Below, in pieces: positions 17,228-26,341 of a stretch of 64,000 bases of DNA (positions are counted from its first letter, which is position 1; every line of letters starts with the position of its first letter). A model generated the notes under the pieces. That model made no database searches, had not been told where the DNA came from, and saw only the letters and a program-made list of their open reading frames with translations. The position numbers and the translations under genes were made by a program. Source of the stretch: Prauserella muralis (lineage in GTDB: Bacteria > Actinomycetota > Actinomycetes > Mycobacteriales > Pseudonocardiaceae); NCBI RefSeq assembly GCF_003202285.1, contig NZ_MASW01000005.1:868001-932000 (forward strand), read 5' to 3'.

Positions 17228-20200
17228 ATGGGCGCCGTCGTCGTACGCAGGCCGGTTCGCAGGCCCGCACCGGAAACCCCGGCGGGCGAGCTGATCCTGG
17301 ACTCTCCGCCCGAGATCCCGCGTCCGGGAGGCAGGCAGTGGACGCAGCTGCTCATGGTGATCCCGATGATCGCCATGATGGCCGCGATGATGCTGCTGTT
17401 CTCGGGGAGTTTCGGCGGCAGCTCCAGCGTGCTGCGGCTGGTGGTCATGGGCCTGTTCGGCGTCGGCATGCTCGGCATGCTCGGCATCGCACTGCTCAAC
17501 TCGTCCGGGCCGGGCAAGCGGGAGATGGGACAGCACCGGCGGGACTACCTCCGGCAGCTCGGGCAGCACCGCCTGCGGCTGACCCGCGCCATCCACCGGC
17601 AGCGGGACGCCCTGGTCTACCTGCACCCGGAACCGGCGAGCCTGCTCTGCCTCGTGGCGAGCCACCGGCTGTGGGAACGCAGGCCCTCCGACGCCGACTT
17701 CGGGGTCGCACGGATCGGCGTCGGACCACAGCGCCCGGCGATCACGCTCGTCCCGCCCGAGGCCAAGCCACTGGAGCGGCTGGAGCCGCTGTCCGCACTG
17801 GCACTGCGCCGTTTCCTCACGACGTACACGGCCGTTCCCGGACTGCCGCTGGCCATGGCCGTCAACGGGTTCAGCCGCGTCTACGTCCGCGGCGACCACA
17901 CCCGCGGACTGGCGCTCGTGCGCGCGGTGCTCTGCCAGCTCGCGTCGTTGCAGACTCCCGACGACCTCCGCGTCGCGGCCTGCCCGGGCCCGGTCGCGCA
18001 CGCGCGGTGGGACTGGCTGAAGTGGCTGCCGCACGCGCTGCACCCGGAACGGACGGACGCCGCGGGACCGCTGCGGCTCGTCGCGCCCTCGATCGTCTCG
18101 ATCGAGGCGATGATCGACGACCTGCTCGGCAACCGCGGGCGATTCGATCCCTCGGCGGACCGCCGCGACACGCTGCCGCACATCGTGGTGGTCGTGGACG
18201 GCGGTTCGACCGGCGGCTCCGACAGCGTGCTGACCGAGGGCGGGCGCGAGGGGGTCACGGTGATCGACGTCGGGGGAACGCCGCCGCGTGCGCTCGACCC
18301 CGCCACGATCGTGCTGCACGTCGGCGAGGACGGCGCGCTCGCCAGCGAGACCATCGAGGGCGCTGTGGAGCTCGGCTGGGCCGACGCCCTCGACCTGCCC
18401 GCGGCGGAGGGCATCGCCCGGCAGCTGGCACCGCTGCGGGCGAGCGCGGACAGGCGCGGTGACGCGCCGATGAGCACCACCCTGGACCTGGCCGAGTTGC
18501 TCGACATCGGCGAGGTCCGCGCGTTCGACCCGGCGGCCACCTGGGTGCCGCGGCCGACCAGGGACCGGCTGCGGATCCGGTTCGGCGTCCGCACCGACGG
18601 GACGCCCGTGGAACTGGACCTCAAAGAGTCCGCTCTGGACGGTATGGGACCGCACGGCCTGCTCATCGGGGCGACGGGATCCGGCAAGAGCGAGCTGCTG
18701 AGGACGATCGTGCTCGCACTCGCCGTGTCGCATCCGCCGAGTTCGCTGAACTTCGCGCTGGTCGACTTCAAGGGCGGCGCCACCTTCGCGACACTGGACG
18801 AGCTGCCGCACACCAGCGCCGTCATCACCAACCTCGCCGACGAGCTCCACCTCGTGGACCGCATGACCGACGCGATCAACGGCGAGCTGCTGCGCAGGCA
18901 GGAACTGCTGCGCGCGGCGGGCAACTACTCCTCGTTGCGCGACTACGAGCGGGCCAGGGCGACCGGCGCGCCGCTTCCGGAGGTGCCCACACTCCTGGTG
19001 ATCTGCGACGAGTTCAGCGAGTTGCTGTCCGCCAAGCCCGACTTCATCGACATGTTCGTCCAGATCGGCCGGGTGGGCCGCTCGCTGGGCGTGCATCTGC
19101 TGCTGGCCAGCCAGCGCCTCGACGAGGGCCGCCTGCGGGGTCTGGAGACACATCTGTCGTATCGCATCGGCCTGCGCACGTTCTCGGAGCTGGAAAGCAG
19201 AACGGTGCTCGGCGTCGGCGACGCCTTCACGCTGCCCCGGGCGCCGGGCCACGGGTTTCTCAAGTGCGACAACGATGCGCTGATCCGCTTCCGCTCCGCC
19301 TACGTCTCGGGCGCGCTGCGCACACCAGAGCCGGGACTGGCGGGCACCGGCGACGACGGCGCACGCGATCTGCTCGCCTACTCGACGCGGTACCTCCCGC
19401 CCGCGCTCGACACCGGCGACACCGACGGCGATCCGCCCGCCGAGGAGACGGCCGTCGGCGAGAGCCTGCTCGACGTCCTCGTCGAGCGCATGCGCGGCCA
19501 CGGCACACCGGCCCACCAGGTCTGGCTGCCACCACTGGGTACGTCACCGACGCTCGACCAGCTGGTGCCCACGCTCGTGCACAGCGACGACCGGGGCTTC
19601 TCCTCGGCACACGAGGGGCTGGCGGGCCGCCTGCGCCCGATCGTCGGTGTGGTCGACCGGCCGCTGGAGCAGCGCCGCGACCCGCTGGTGCTCGACCTGT
19701 CCGGGTCGGCCGGTCATGTGCTCGTGATCGGCGGCCCGCAGTCGGGCAAGAGCACCGCCTTGCGGACGATCATCACCAGCCTCGCGCTGACCCACACGCC
19801 CCGCGAGGTGCAGTTCTACTGCCTCGACTTCGGCGGCGGGACGCTCAACTCCGTGCGCGACCTGCCCCACGTCGGCGGGGTCGCGGGCAGGCAGAACGCC
19901 GCGGCGGTGCGCAGGACGATCGCCGAGATCCGGGGCCTGATCGCGCGGCGGGAACGCGCGTTCGCCGAGCACGACATCGACGGGATGGCGGCCTACCGGC
20001 GGCTGCGGAGGGAGCGGGAAGGCGGCGACGCCTGGGGCGACGTGTTTCTCGTCGTCGACGGATGGGCGACCTTGCGGACGGAGTTCGAGGAGCTGGAGGC
20101 CGCGGTCGCCGACATCGCCGCTCGCGGCCTTTCCTACGGCGTCCACGTGGTGGTGACGGCGGCCAGGGCGTTCGACCTGCGGATGAACATCAGGGACCTG

Positions 20201-21202
20201 TTCGGCAGCAAGCTCGAACTGCACATCGGCGACCCGGTGGACAGCATGGTCGACCGGGCTTCGGCGATCAAGGTCCCCGAGGACGCCCCGGGGCGCGGAG
20301 TCACGATGACCAAGCACCAGCTGCTCGTGGCACTGCCGCGGGTGGACGGCGTGCGCGCTGCGGACGACCTGGCCGACGGACTGCGCGAGCTGGTGCGCAC
20401 CGTGTCGTCGGCGTGGCCGGGACCGGCCGCTCCGGCCGTGCGCCTGCTGCCGGCCACAGTGCCGTACGCCGAGCTGGCCGGAGCCCACGACGCCGCGGCA
20501 CACCGGCTCGCCGTGGGAATCGCCGAGCAGGACCTCGCACCCGTGCGGCTGGAGTTCGGGTCGGAGCCGCACCTGGTGCTCCTCGGCGACACCGAGTCGG
20601 GCAAGACGGCGTTCCTGCGTTCACTGGCCCGCGCCATCACCGGCGCCTACGAACCCCGCCACGCGAGGATGATCGTGATCGATCACCGCCGTGGCCTGCT
20701 CGGCGACGTCGAGTCGGAGCACCTCATCGGCTACGGCACCGACCGGGACTCGACGTCGGTGCTGATGCGGCAGGTCGCCGAGGAGATGACGGTGCGGCTA
20801 CCGGGCAAGAAGGTCACTGCCGAGCAGTTGCGCGACCGGAGCTGGTGGCAGGGCCCGGAGCTGTTCGTCCTGATCGACGACTACGACCTCGTGGCCGGAC
20901 AGCTGGAGAATCCGTTCCTGCCCCTCGTCGATCTCCTGCCGCAGGGCCGTGACATCGGGCTGCATGTGGTGCTGGCCCGCCGCACGGGCGGCGCGAGCCG
21001 GGCCCTGTTCGAGCCGTTCATCTCGCGGTTGCGCGACCTCGGCTCGCCGGGCCTGCTGCTGTCCGGCGACAAGGACGAGGGACCGCTGTGGGGCGGGCTC
21101 AAGCCCGAGGTGCTCCCGCCCGGCCGGGCGTGGCTGACCGGCAGGCGGCACGCGCCGCAGCTGGTGCAGCTGGCCTGGGTGCCCAGGAACGACCACCGAT
21201 GA
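17228..21202 (+). CDS. eccC: Type VII secretion ATPase EccC, single-polypeptide form
   Basis: 1324 aa. Two N-terminal membrane helices (residues about 38-90) are followed by a DUF domain and three FtsK/SpoIIIE-type ATPase domains. All three P-loops are intact: GATGSGKSE near 480, GGPQSGKST near 835, and GDTESGKTA near 1120. Walker B sites read VICDEFSELL, VFLVVDGW and LFVLIDDYD. EccCa and EccCb are fused, as in most non-ESX-1 systems. EccC is the substrate-recognising motor of the translocon. The ATG at 17228 follows a weak GAAGGGC site. The gene diverges from the WXG100 genes across a 186-bp gap and is coupled by ATGA to the next gene. Confidence 0.95.
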   Translation: MGAVVVRRPVRRPAPETPAGELILDSPPEIPRPGGRQWTQLLMVIPMIAMMAAMMLLFSGSFGGSSSVLRLVVMGLFGVGMLGMLGIALLNSSGPGKREMGQHRRDYLRQLGQHRLRLTRAIHRQRDALVYLHPEPASLLCLVASHRLWERRPSDADFGVARIGVGPQRPAITLVPPEAKPLERLEPLSALALRRFLTTYTAVPGLPLAMAVNGFSRVYVRGDHTRGLALVRAVLCQLASLQTPDDLRVAACPGPVAHARWDWLKWLPHALHPERTDAAGPLRLVAPSIVSIEAMIDDLLGNRGRFDPSADRRDTLPHIVVVVDGGSTGGSDSVLTEGGREGVTVIDVGGTPPRALDPATIVLHVGEDGALASETIEGAVELGWADALDLPAAEGIARQLAPLRASADRRGDAPMSTTLDLAELLDIGEVRAFDPAATWVPRPTRDRLRIRFGVRTDGTPVELDLKESALDGMGPHGLLIGATGSGKSELLRTIVLALAVSHPPSSLNFALVDFKGGATFATLDELPHTSAVITNLADELHLVDRMTDAINGELLRRQELLRAAGNYSSLRDYERARATGAPLPEVPTLLVICDEFSELLSAKPDFIDMFVQIGRVGRSLGVHLLLASQRLDEGRLRGLETHLSYRIGLRTFSELESRTVLGVGDAFTLPRAPGHGFLKCDNDALIRFRSAYVSGALRTPEPGLAGTGDDGARDLLAYSTRYLPPALDTGDTDGDPPAEETAVGESLLDVLVERMRGHGTPAHQVWLPPLGTSPTLDQLVPTLVHSDDRGFSSAHEGLAGRLRPIVGVVDRPLEQRRDPLVLDLSGSAGHVLVIGGPQSGKSTALRTIITSLALTHTPREVQFYCLDFGGGTLNSVRDLPHVGGVAGRQNAAAVRRTIAEIRGLIARRERAFAEHDIDGMAAYRRLRREREGGDAWGDVFLVVDGWATLRTEFEELEAAVADIAARGLSYGVHVVVTAARAFDLRMNIRDLFGSKLELHIGDPVDSMVDRASAIKVPEDAPGRGVTMTKHQLLVALPRVDGVRAADDLADGLRELVRTVSSAWPGPAAPAVRLLPATVPYAELAGAHDAAAHRLAVGIAEQDLAPVRLEFGSEPHLVLLGDTESGKTAFLRSLARAITGAYEPRHARMIVIDHRRGLLGDVESEHLIGYGTDRDSTSVLMRQVAEEMTVRLPGKKVTAEQLRDRSWWQGPELFVLIDDYDLVAGQLENPFLPLVDLLPQGRDIGLHVVLARRTGGASRALFEPFISRLRDLGSPGLLLSGDKDEGPLWGGLKPEVLPPGRAWLTGRRHAPQLVQLAWVPRNDHR

Positions 21203-21543
21203 TCGGAGAATCCATGTGCGAGGCACGGCACGCGATGCACGGAGACCCGGAGGCCATGCGGCGCTTCGCCGAGCGGCTCGCCGGAATCAGCGCGCCCGGG
21301 GCGATCGCCCCGCCGCCGCAGGCGCAGATGTGTGAGGGCGGTTCCCAGGCCTGCTCGGCGTTCACGGCCGCCGACATGCTCGCCACGCTGCGGCTCGCCG
21401 GCTTTCTCGCCGAGACCGGTGAGGCGATCGAGACACTGCGCGCGGCCGCGGCGGTGGCGGCCGAGGACTACCTGGCCACCGACCAGGCCGGGGCGCAGGC
21501 CGTCACGGGCGCGGTGGCCGCCGTCGTCGTCGTGGAGGACTGA
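21199..21543 (+). CDS. EspC-like type VII secretion target
   Basis: A 114-aa helical protein. A first helix with RRFAERLAGI, a central loop and a long Ala-rich second helix end in AEDYLATDQAGAQAV. That motif (YxxxD plus downstream Gly) parallels the C-terminal motifs of the protein at 13114 and the CFP-10-like protein. There is no signal peptide. The start is inside the ATGA junction with eccC; ATG 21214 has a better-spaced GGAG and is an alternative. It lies directly after eccC and before the PPE-like gene, so a substrate role is inferred. Confidence 0.75.
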   Translation: MIGESMCEARHAMHGDPEAMRRFAERLAGISAPGAIAPPPQAQMCEGGSQACSAFTAADMLATLRLAGFLAETGEAIETLRAAAAVAAEDYLATDQAGAQAVTGAVAAVVVVED

Positions 21544-21544
21544 C

Positions 21545-22870
21545 GTGGACGACAGCGACTACGCACGTCTTCCCGCCATGGTCCAGTACGCCGTGGGTGA
21601 CGTGGAGGCGCACCAGCACCTTCCCCGGGTCGAACGCGCGAGCCGGATGTGGCGAGACGTCGCGGAGGAGCTGAGCACGCTGGCGGACTCGCTGCGGCGC
21701 GAACTCGACTGCCTGCGAGCGACCTGGCACGACGCGACCGGTGCCGAGCTCGTCCGCCAGGCCACGCGGTGCCACGCCGCGGTCGAGGAGGTGCTCTCCA
21801 GAATCCTGCGCCACCGGCCGTGGCTGGCCCTCGACGACCTCGCCAGGCAGTTGCTGCTGACCCGCGCCCGGCTCACCGGCACCGCGGAACAGACCGGCGC
21901 GCAGGCGCGCAGCGACGCTGCCGAGCAGTTGCGGGAGCTGGACCGCTACTTCCTGGCCGCCGCGGAGGCGGTCTCCGGTGCGGCGGGCGAACCCGGGCCC
22001 TCCGCCGGTACCCGTGCCGTCCCTCCGGGCTCCGCCGGGGAGGCGTGCTGCGCGGAGCCCGCCGGAGCCCTGCCGACGCTCGCCGGGTCCGCCGGGCCGG
22101 GCGGGTTGCCGTCGGTGCCGCTGGGCCCGGGCTCCGGTTCGCCGTTGCCGCCGGGCAGCCTCGCCATGCCGGGTCTGGTCGCGGTTCCGCCCGGCTTCCC
22201 GGGCGCCCGGCCCCGCCCCAACCGGTCCCCTGCTGCCGCGGGCTCGCCGCCAGGGCCCGTGGGCGCGGCGTTCGATCCGAGCACCCTCGTCGGGGGACGG
22301 CTCGGCCCGGGTGGGCCAGGCCCCGGTGGGCTCGGCCCGGGCAGCGCGCCGGCCGGCTCGCCGCCCGGTGCGGCGGCGACCCCGGAGGTCCCGCCACGGA
22401 TCGAGCAGGCCGCGCGGCCGGTGCCGTTGTCGGCTCCGCAGTCCGCGCCGGACGCGCCGCCGGCACCCGCCGGCCCTGGCACGAGCAGCCCGGGTTCGGC
22501 GGCGGCCACCGGCTCCGGCCGGATGGTCCCGCCCATGATGATGCTGCCGATGGCCCCGGCGGGCGGCCGGGCGACCGGTGGCCGCTCCGGACCGGCCCGG
22601 TCGCTGGAGGACACCGAGCGTCCCGCGAAGAAGCCGGTGGCGGCACCGGGCGTCCCTGCGCGGCTCCGTGGCAGGTCGGCACTGGGCGATCCCGCGGCGA
22701 GCGGTGTCCGCCCCATCGTGACCTCCGGCGCACGGCCCAGCTCGCCGCCACCGGCCGAACAGCAGGCGCTCGACCGTGAGGTCTGGCAGGTCGAGAACCG
22801 GGGCGGCACCTCGCCCCTGCAGCCGCAGCCCGTCGAGGCACCGCCGCGGGTCCGCCGTCGGCGGCCGTGA
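21545..22870 (+). CDS. PPE-like/WXG-domain protein with Pro/Gly-rich C-terminus
   Basis: 441 aa. Residues 1-145 are long helices (ERASRMWRDVAEELSTLAD, then CLRATWHDATGAELVRQA) resembling the helical domain of PPE/WXG proteins, with a W-H-D in the turn. From about residue 150 the sequence is disordered and rich in Pro, Gly, Ala and Ser, ending in basic RRRRP. The GTG is 1 bp after the upstream stop, so translation is coupled. No signal peptide or membrane helix is seen. Candidates are a T7SS substrate or a cytoplasmic partner of the EspC-like protein; the disordered tail favours a surface or scaffolding role. Confidence 0.72.
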   Translation: MDDSDYARLPAMVQYAVGDVEAHQHLPRVERASRMWRDVAEELSTLADSLRRELDCLRATWHDATGAELVRQATRCHAAVEEVLSRILRHRPWLALDDLARQLLLTRARLTGTAEQTGAQARSDAAEQLRELDRYFLAAAEAVSGAAGEPGPSAGTRAVPPGSAGEACCAEPAGALPTLAGSAGPGGLPSVPLGPGSGSPLPPGSLAMPGLVAVPPGFPGARPRPNRSPAAAGSPPGPVGAAFDPSTLVGGRLGPGGPGPGGLGPGSAPAGSPPGAAATPEVPPRIEQAARPVPLSAPQSAPDAPPAPAGPGTSSPGSAAATGSGRMVPPMMMLPMAPAGGRATGGRSGPARSLEDTERPAKKPVAAPGVPARLRGRSALGDPAASGVRPIVTSGARPSSPPPAEQQALDREVWQVENRGGTSPLQPQPVEAPPRVRRRRP

Positions 22871-22917
22871 CCCGCCCTCCCCCCGCCGCCGACCACCGGT
22901 CCGAACACGAGGTACCC

Positions 22918-23427
22918 ATGCGCGCACAGACGATCGCCCCGCTGGCCGCCGCGCTGGCGCTCGTGCTGGCAGGTTGCTCCCAGCACAGCGACGAGCCGGG
23001 CACACGCCACCGCACCGCGCCGCAGGCGAGTCCGTCCCCGGCTGCCACCACGACGGCGGCCCCGAGCACGGACCACACGCGCTTCGTCTGCCGGACCGTG
23101 GACGCCGCGGCGTTCGATCAGCTCCTTGCCGCGAGCCTGGCCGTCGCCGGCGACACGAAGGGCCCGGCGTTACGGGCCGGTGTCGCGGCGAGCTACCGGG
23201 ATTTCGCGGACCGGCTGGCCCAGGCGGCGCCGCTCGCTCCCGCGACGCTGCGGTCTGCGTTGACGCGGTGGGCGTCCACCAGCATCGACGTGGCGCGGTT
23301 CGTCACGGAGAACCAGCCCCGGCCGGGCCTTGTCGTCGACTTCGGCCCCGCGGAACCACGGTGGAACGCCGCACGCGAGGCCGCCGAGAAGATCTGCGGG
23401 CATCCACTCCCGCGACTCGACGACTGA
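22918..23427 (+). CDS. Small lipoprotein of the type VII locus
   Basis: 169 aa with a lipoprotein signal peptide: a hydrophobic helix followed by LVLAGC, lipidation at Cys20. A Ser/Thr/Pro/Ala linker precedes a helical domain with two Cys residues (FVCRTVDAAAF and KICGHPL), probably disulfide-bonded outside the membrane. The ATG at 22918 is preferred because GAGG lies upstream and it begins right at the signal peptide; an in-frame GTG at 22867 overlaps the PPE-like stop. It is the last gene of the eccC transcript, and a stem-loop follows its stop. Function unknown. Confidence 0.8.
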   Translation: MRAQTIAPLAAALALVLAGCSQHSDEPGTRHRTAPQASPSPAATTTAAPSTDHTRFVCRTVDAAAFDQLLAASLAVAGDTKGPALRAGVAASYRDFADRLAQAAPLAPATLRSALTRWASTSIDVARFVTENQPRPGLVVDFGPAEPRWNAAREAAEKICGHPLPRLDD

Positions 23428-23470
23428 CCGGCGGTGCGCTCGCCGCCGAGGAGCGGGTCGGCACCGCCGG
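23428..23470. terminator. Stem-loop between convergent lipoprotein genes
   Basis: Perfect 10-bp arms (23428-23437 and 23461-23470) flank a 23-nt loop. It begins immediately after the plus-strand lipoprotein stop and ends 10 bp before the convergent gene's stop. There is no T-tract, so termination in both directions is likely but unproved. Confidence 0.55.
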
Positions 23471-23480
23471 CGCCGCCGGG

Positions 23481-24740
23481 CTAGGTTGTCGAGACGTCCA
23501 GGACCGCCGCCGTCTCGGTCGTCGCCGTCACCGAGAAGACGACAGTCGTGTCACCCGTTCCGAAACGCCCGGTCCCGGCTCCGCTGAGCCGGATCAGACC
23601 GCTGCCGTTGACGATCCACACGGTGCCCTCACTCACCGCGGTCGTGAAGCGGTTTCCCCGGACGGTGACGTCGACCGGCGCGGACACCGTGATCTGGCAG
23701 CCGCCATCCTGGCAGGCCGCGACCTTCCGGCCGTCCCGCGCGGGCGGCAGTGTCGTGGTCGGGGGCGCCGACGACGGCGCATCGCGTGGCTCGCACCGTG
23801 GCGCGAGGGCGTAGGCATCGGCCAGTGCCGGGTGCCTGCGGGCGAGGTCCGGCAGGCCGGGCCCGGCAGGCACCGCGGCGGCGACGGTGCGCGCCGCCTG
23901 CCTCGCCCGTGCCCGGAGCTGTTGGAGGCCGATGTCGTGCGGGGACAGCATCGGCGCTTCCCTCGGCAGCCGCGCCCTGGCCTTCCGCAGGCCGGACAGC
24001 AGCTCCGACCGGTAGGCGTCGGCCTCGGCGATCCGGGTCCGGGGCAGGCCCACGAGTGGTTCGGTGAGCGACTCCACGTCGGAGGCGACAGCGGAGAGGT
24101 AGTTCGCCAGCTCCATGCTCTCGAACGGCGCGAAGCGCGGATCCTTGAGCAGCTCGTCGCCGGGCTCCGGCAGCTCCGCGATCGACTGCGTCGTCGCGCA
24201 CAGGGTGTCCGCCCAGCGGACCAGGTCGCGGGTCGCGTTCGTGGCGAGCGCGGGCGGCCGCGGCAGCGGGCCGCAGGCGGGAGCCAGCTGGTAGGACGCC
24301 CGCAACGCCCGGGAACCGGCGGCGAGCCGGGCCAGCGCGGGCCGCTGCCTGCCGACGCGGTCGACGAGCGCCGTGACCCGGGCCGCGGGCAGCTGGTCGC
24401 GCGCGTCACCCTCCGGCAGCTGGTCGGTGAGCCGCTCGAGGTTCCGCGTCAGGCCCGTGACGTAGGCGTCGGCCTGCCGGATGCCGGAGGGTTCGAGCCC
24501 GTCGAGCGCTGCCAGCACGCTGTTCACCTGTGTGGCGACCTGCGTGGCGTAGTAGGAGGATCCGGCGTGGGAGCGCAGTTCGTCGACCACCTTCACGTTG
24601 GCGCAGACGGCGTCCGACCACGCGACGAGGGTCCTGCTCGGCGGCCGGTCCTGCGGGGTGCGGGGCGGTTGCTCGGTCGCTGAGCAGCCCGCGACGAGGA
24701 GGAGGCCGACGAGGAGCGCGGCAGCCGGGCGCGTTGGCAT
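23481..24740 (-). CDS. Putative lipoprotein of unknown function
   Basis: 419 aa. The lipoprotein signal LLVGLLLVAGC places lipidation near Cys19. The body is mostly helical (repeated VDELRSHAGSSYYATQ-type and LESMELANYLSAVASDVE segments, possibly two related halves of about 130 residues each). A small C-terminal beta domain (CQITVSAPVDVTVRGNRFTT) contains a Cys pair. The ATG at 24740 is preceded by AAAGGACACCTG. It converges on the T7SS lipoprotein gene. I do not recognise the family, and its location next to the secretion genes may be coincidental. Confidence 0.75.
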   Translation of the reverse strand: MPTRPAAALLVGLLLVAGCSATEQPPRTPQDRPPSRTLVAWSDAVCANVKVVDELRSHAGSSYYATQVATQVNSVLAALDGLEPSGIRQADAYVTGLTRNLERLTDQLPEGDARDQLPAARVTALVDRVGRQRPALARLAAGSRALRASYQLAPACGPLPRPPALATNATRDLVRWADTLCATTQSIAELPEPGDELLKDPRFAPFESMELANYLSAVASDVESLTEPLVGLPRTRIAEADAYRSELLSGLRKARARLPREAPMLSPHDIGLQQLRARARQAARTVAAAVPAGPGLPDLARRHPALADAYALAPRCEPRDAPSSAPPTTTLPPARDGRKVAACQDGGCQITVSAPVDVTVRGNRFTTAVSEGTVWIVNGSGLIRLSGAGTGRFGTGDTTVVFSVTATTETAAVLDVSTT

Positions 24741-24912
24741 CAGGTGTCCTTTCGGGTCTTCCGGTGGCGCCGACCGTAGCCAGGTCACCGCGGGCCGTCG
24801 CGGGTCGTGACACGAACCTGCCACGTCGCATCCGGGGCCGATCGGGCTGCGGGTGCGTCGGCGGCGGCTCTGCCGGGAACCCGTCGGCTACCGTCGAGGT
24901 GGGAGGCAGCCC

Positions 24913-25674
24913 ATGCGGAGTTCGTTGTTCGCCCACCGCCCGGCCGCACCGGCTGGAGGCAGGCGAGCGGGATGGTTGCTGCTCCTGGTCTTCCTCGTCG
25001 CGGAGGCGGTGTGGCTGGCGGCCTCGGTGCTGGTCCTGGTGCCGTTCGCCGTGGCCGATCCCGCCCTTGCCGACCGGCAACGGCTGACGATCTGGCCACT
25101 CGTGACGCTCCTGGTCGTTCCGACGTTGCTCGCCGCGCTGGTGGCGGTGGGCGGCACCGCGCTGCTGGGCGGCGGGTCCCGGCAGCACCGTGTGCGCCGG
25201 GAGCTGGCACTGCACTGGGACTGGCGCGACATCCGGGCCGGTCTGCTCATCGGGCTGGGCGGGCTGCTGATCACCGTGCCCGCGGCGGCGCTGTGGGCGA
25301 CCTGGGCGGGCAGCGACGCGAACTCGGCGGTCGGCGAGGCGTTCGAGGGCAGGCAGCTCGCCCCGGCCGCTGCGGTGGTCGTGTTCCTGGCCGTGTGGCT
25401 GCTGGCGCCGCTCGGCGAGGAGGTCCTCTATCGCGGTGTGCTGTGGCGGGCCATGGAACACTGGCGATGGAACCGCTGGCTCGTCTTCGCCGTCACGACC
25501 GTGGTGTTCTCGGTGGCGCACCTGGAGCTGCTGCGTACGCCGCTGCTGCTCGTGATCTCGATCCCGGTCGGGCTCGCCCGGCTGTTCACCGGCAACGTCC
25601 TCGCCAGCGTGGTCGCCCATCAGACGAACAACTTCCTGCCCGCGGTGGGCCTTCTCCTGGCGACGACCGGCTAG
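24913..25674 (+). CDS. CPBP-family intramembrane metalloprotease
   Basis: 253 aa with about six membrane helices. CPBP (Abi) motifs are present: motif 1 is the EEVLYRG sequence near residue 170, followed by the downstream FSVAHLE (motif 2 His) and a third motif ending VVAHQTNN. These residues form the Rce1-like intramembrane active site. The ATG at 24913 has a GGGAGG ribosome site 6 nt upstream; an earlier in-frame ATG at 24853 lacks one. It stands alone and diverges from the lipoprotein gene. The substrate is unknown. Confidence 0.9.
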   Translation: MRSSLFAHRPAAPAGGRRAGWLLLLVFLVAEAVWLAASVLVLVPFAVADPALADRQRLTIWPLVTLLVVPTLLAALVAVGGTALLGGGSRQHRVRRELALHWDWRDIRAGLLIGLGGLLITVPAAALWATWAGSDANSAVGEAFEGRQLAPAAAVVVFLAVWLLAPLGEEVLYRGVLWRAMEHWRWNRWLVFAVTTVVFSVAHLELLRTPLLLVISIPVGLARLFTGNVLASVVAHQTNNFLPAVGLLLATTG

Positions 25675-25795
25675 CGGCCTCGACCGCGGGACCTCCCGCG
25701 CTACGCCGCCCGGGGGATCTCGCCCGCCCTGGTCCGCGCCTGGCGGCGACGCCGCGCCCGGCGCACAGCCCAGGCGGTCACGACGCCGGCCTCGC

Positions 25796-26059
25796 GGCCA
25801 CCACAAGGCAACCGGCCGCTACCGGCCGAAGGGGCCCCTGCCCTCCGACCTGCCGCCGTTCACCCCGGACGCCGGAAAAGGTCTGGAGAACGCCCTGTCC
25901 GAGGCGCTGGCGCGGCGCGACCAGCACATCGGTGTCGAGCGCCTGGCGCTCAGCCCACCGGGCACCGGTGGGATGGTGCCGCCGACCCCGTCCGCGCTCG
26001 GCACGGCGGCCCCGGCACTACGCACCGCGATCCTCCACCGATACCAGCAGGCTGACTGA
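25796..26059 (+). pseudogene. Remnant of a Clp N-terminal domain protein
   Basis: In frame 2, a 5'-truncated open reading resembles the second half of a Clp-N (ClpA/ClpC N-terminal) domain: PFTPDAGKGLENALSEAL, HIGVERLALSPPGTG, then ALRTAILHRYQQAD and a stop at 26057-26059. No start codon with a ribosome site precedes it in frame, and the first Clp-N repeat is missing or scrambled in the 120 bp after the CPBP stop. I call it a decayed gene. A short expressed protein from an unseen start is the alternative. Confidence 0.5.
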
Positions 26060-26245
26060 CCTCAGCGGCGCCCACCGAGTGACGGCAGGAGCGCCCGGTC
26101 GTCAGCAATGCGCCAGCGCACGGATCACCTGACCCGGCACGTCGTTGGATCGGGCCCTCGCACCGGGGCGTCCTTGCTGCTCGCGGCGCGCCCCTGCCTC
26201 GGCGGACACGCAGGCGAAGTTGGCCTGGCGTCACGTCCAGTCGCT

Positions 26246-26298
26246 CTGTTACCGTCACTGTCCGAACAGTGGTTCGGATATACCTTTCATCTGTTCGG
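26246..26298. promoter_or_regulatory. Operator/promoter module, copy 1 (probable TetR target)
   Basis: It contains a perfect 6-bp dyad CCGAAC-N4-GTTCGG (26262-26277) and, 15 bp further on, a third half-site CATCTGTTCGG. The 53-bp block matches the block at 33317-33369 at 42 of 53 positions without gaps. It ends 43 bp before the hydrolase ATG. A TetR gene lies between the two copies, making it the likely ligand. Confidence 0.7.
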
Positions 26299-26341
26299 CA
26301 GAATGTGCGGCAATGACGGCGAGACATCTGCGGAGGCGACC

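Noticed and set aside
15487-18462. A 991-codon open frame on the plus strand
   Set aside because: It is antisense to the acidic and WXG100 genes and then runs in the wrong frame of eccC. It is Arg/Pro-rich with no recognisable motif.
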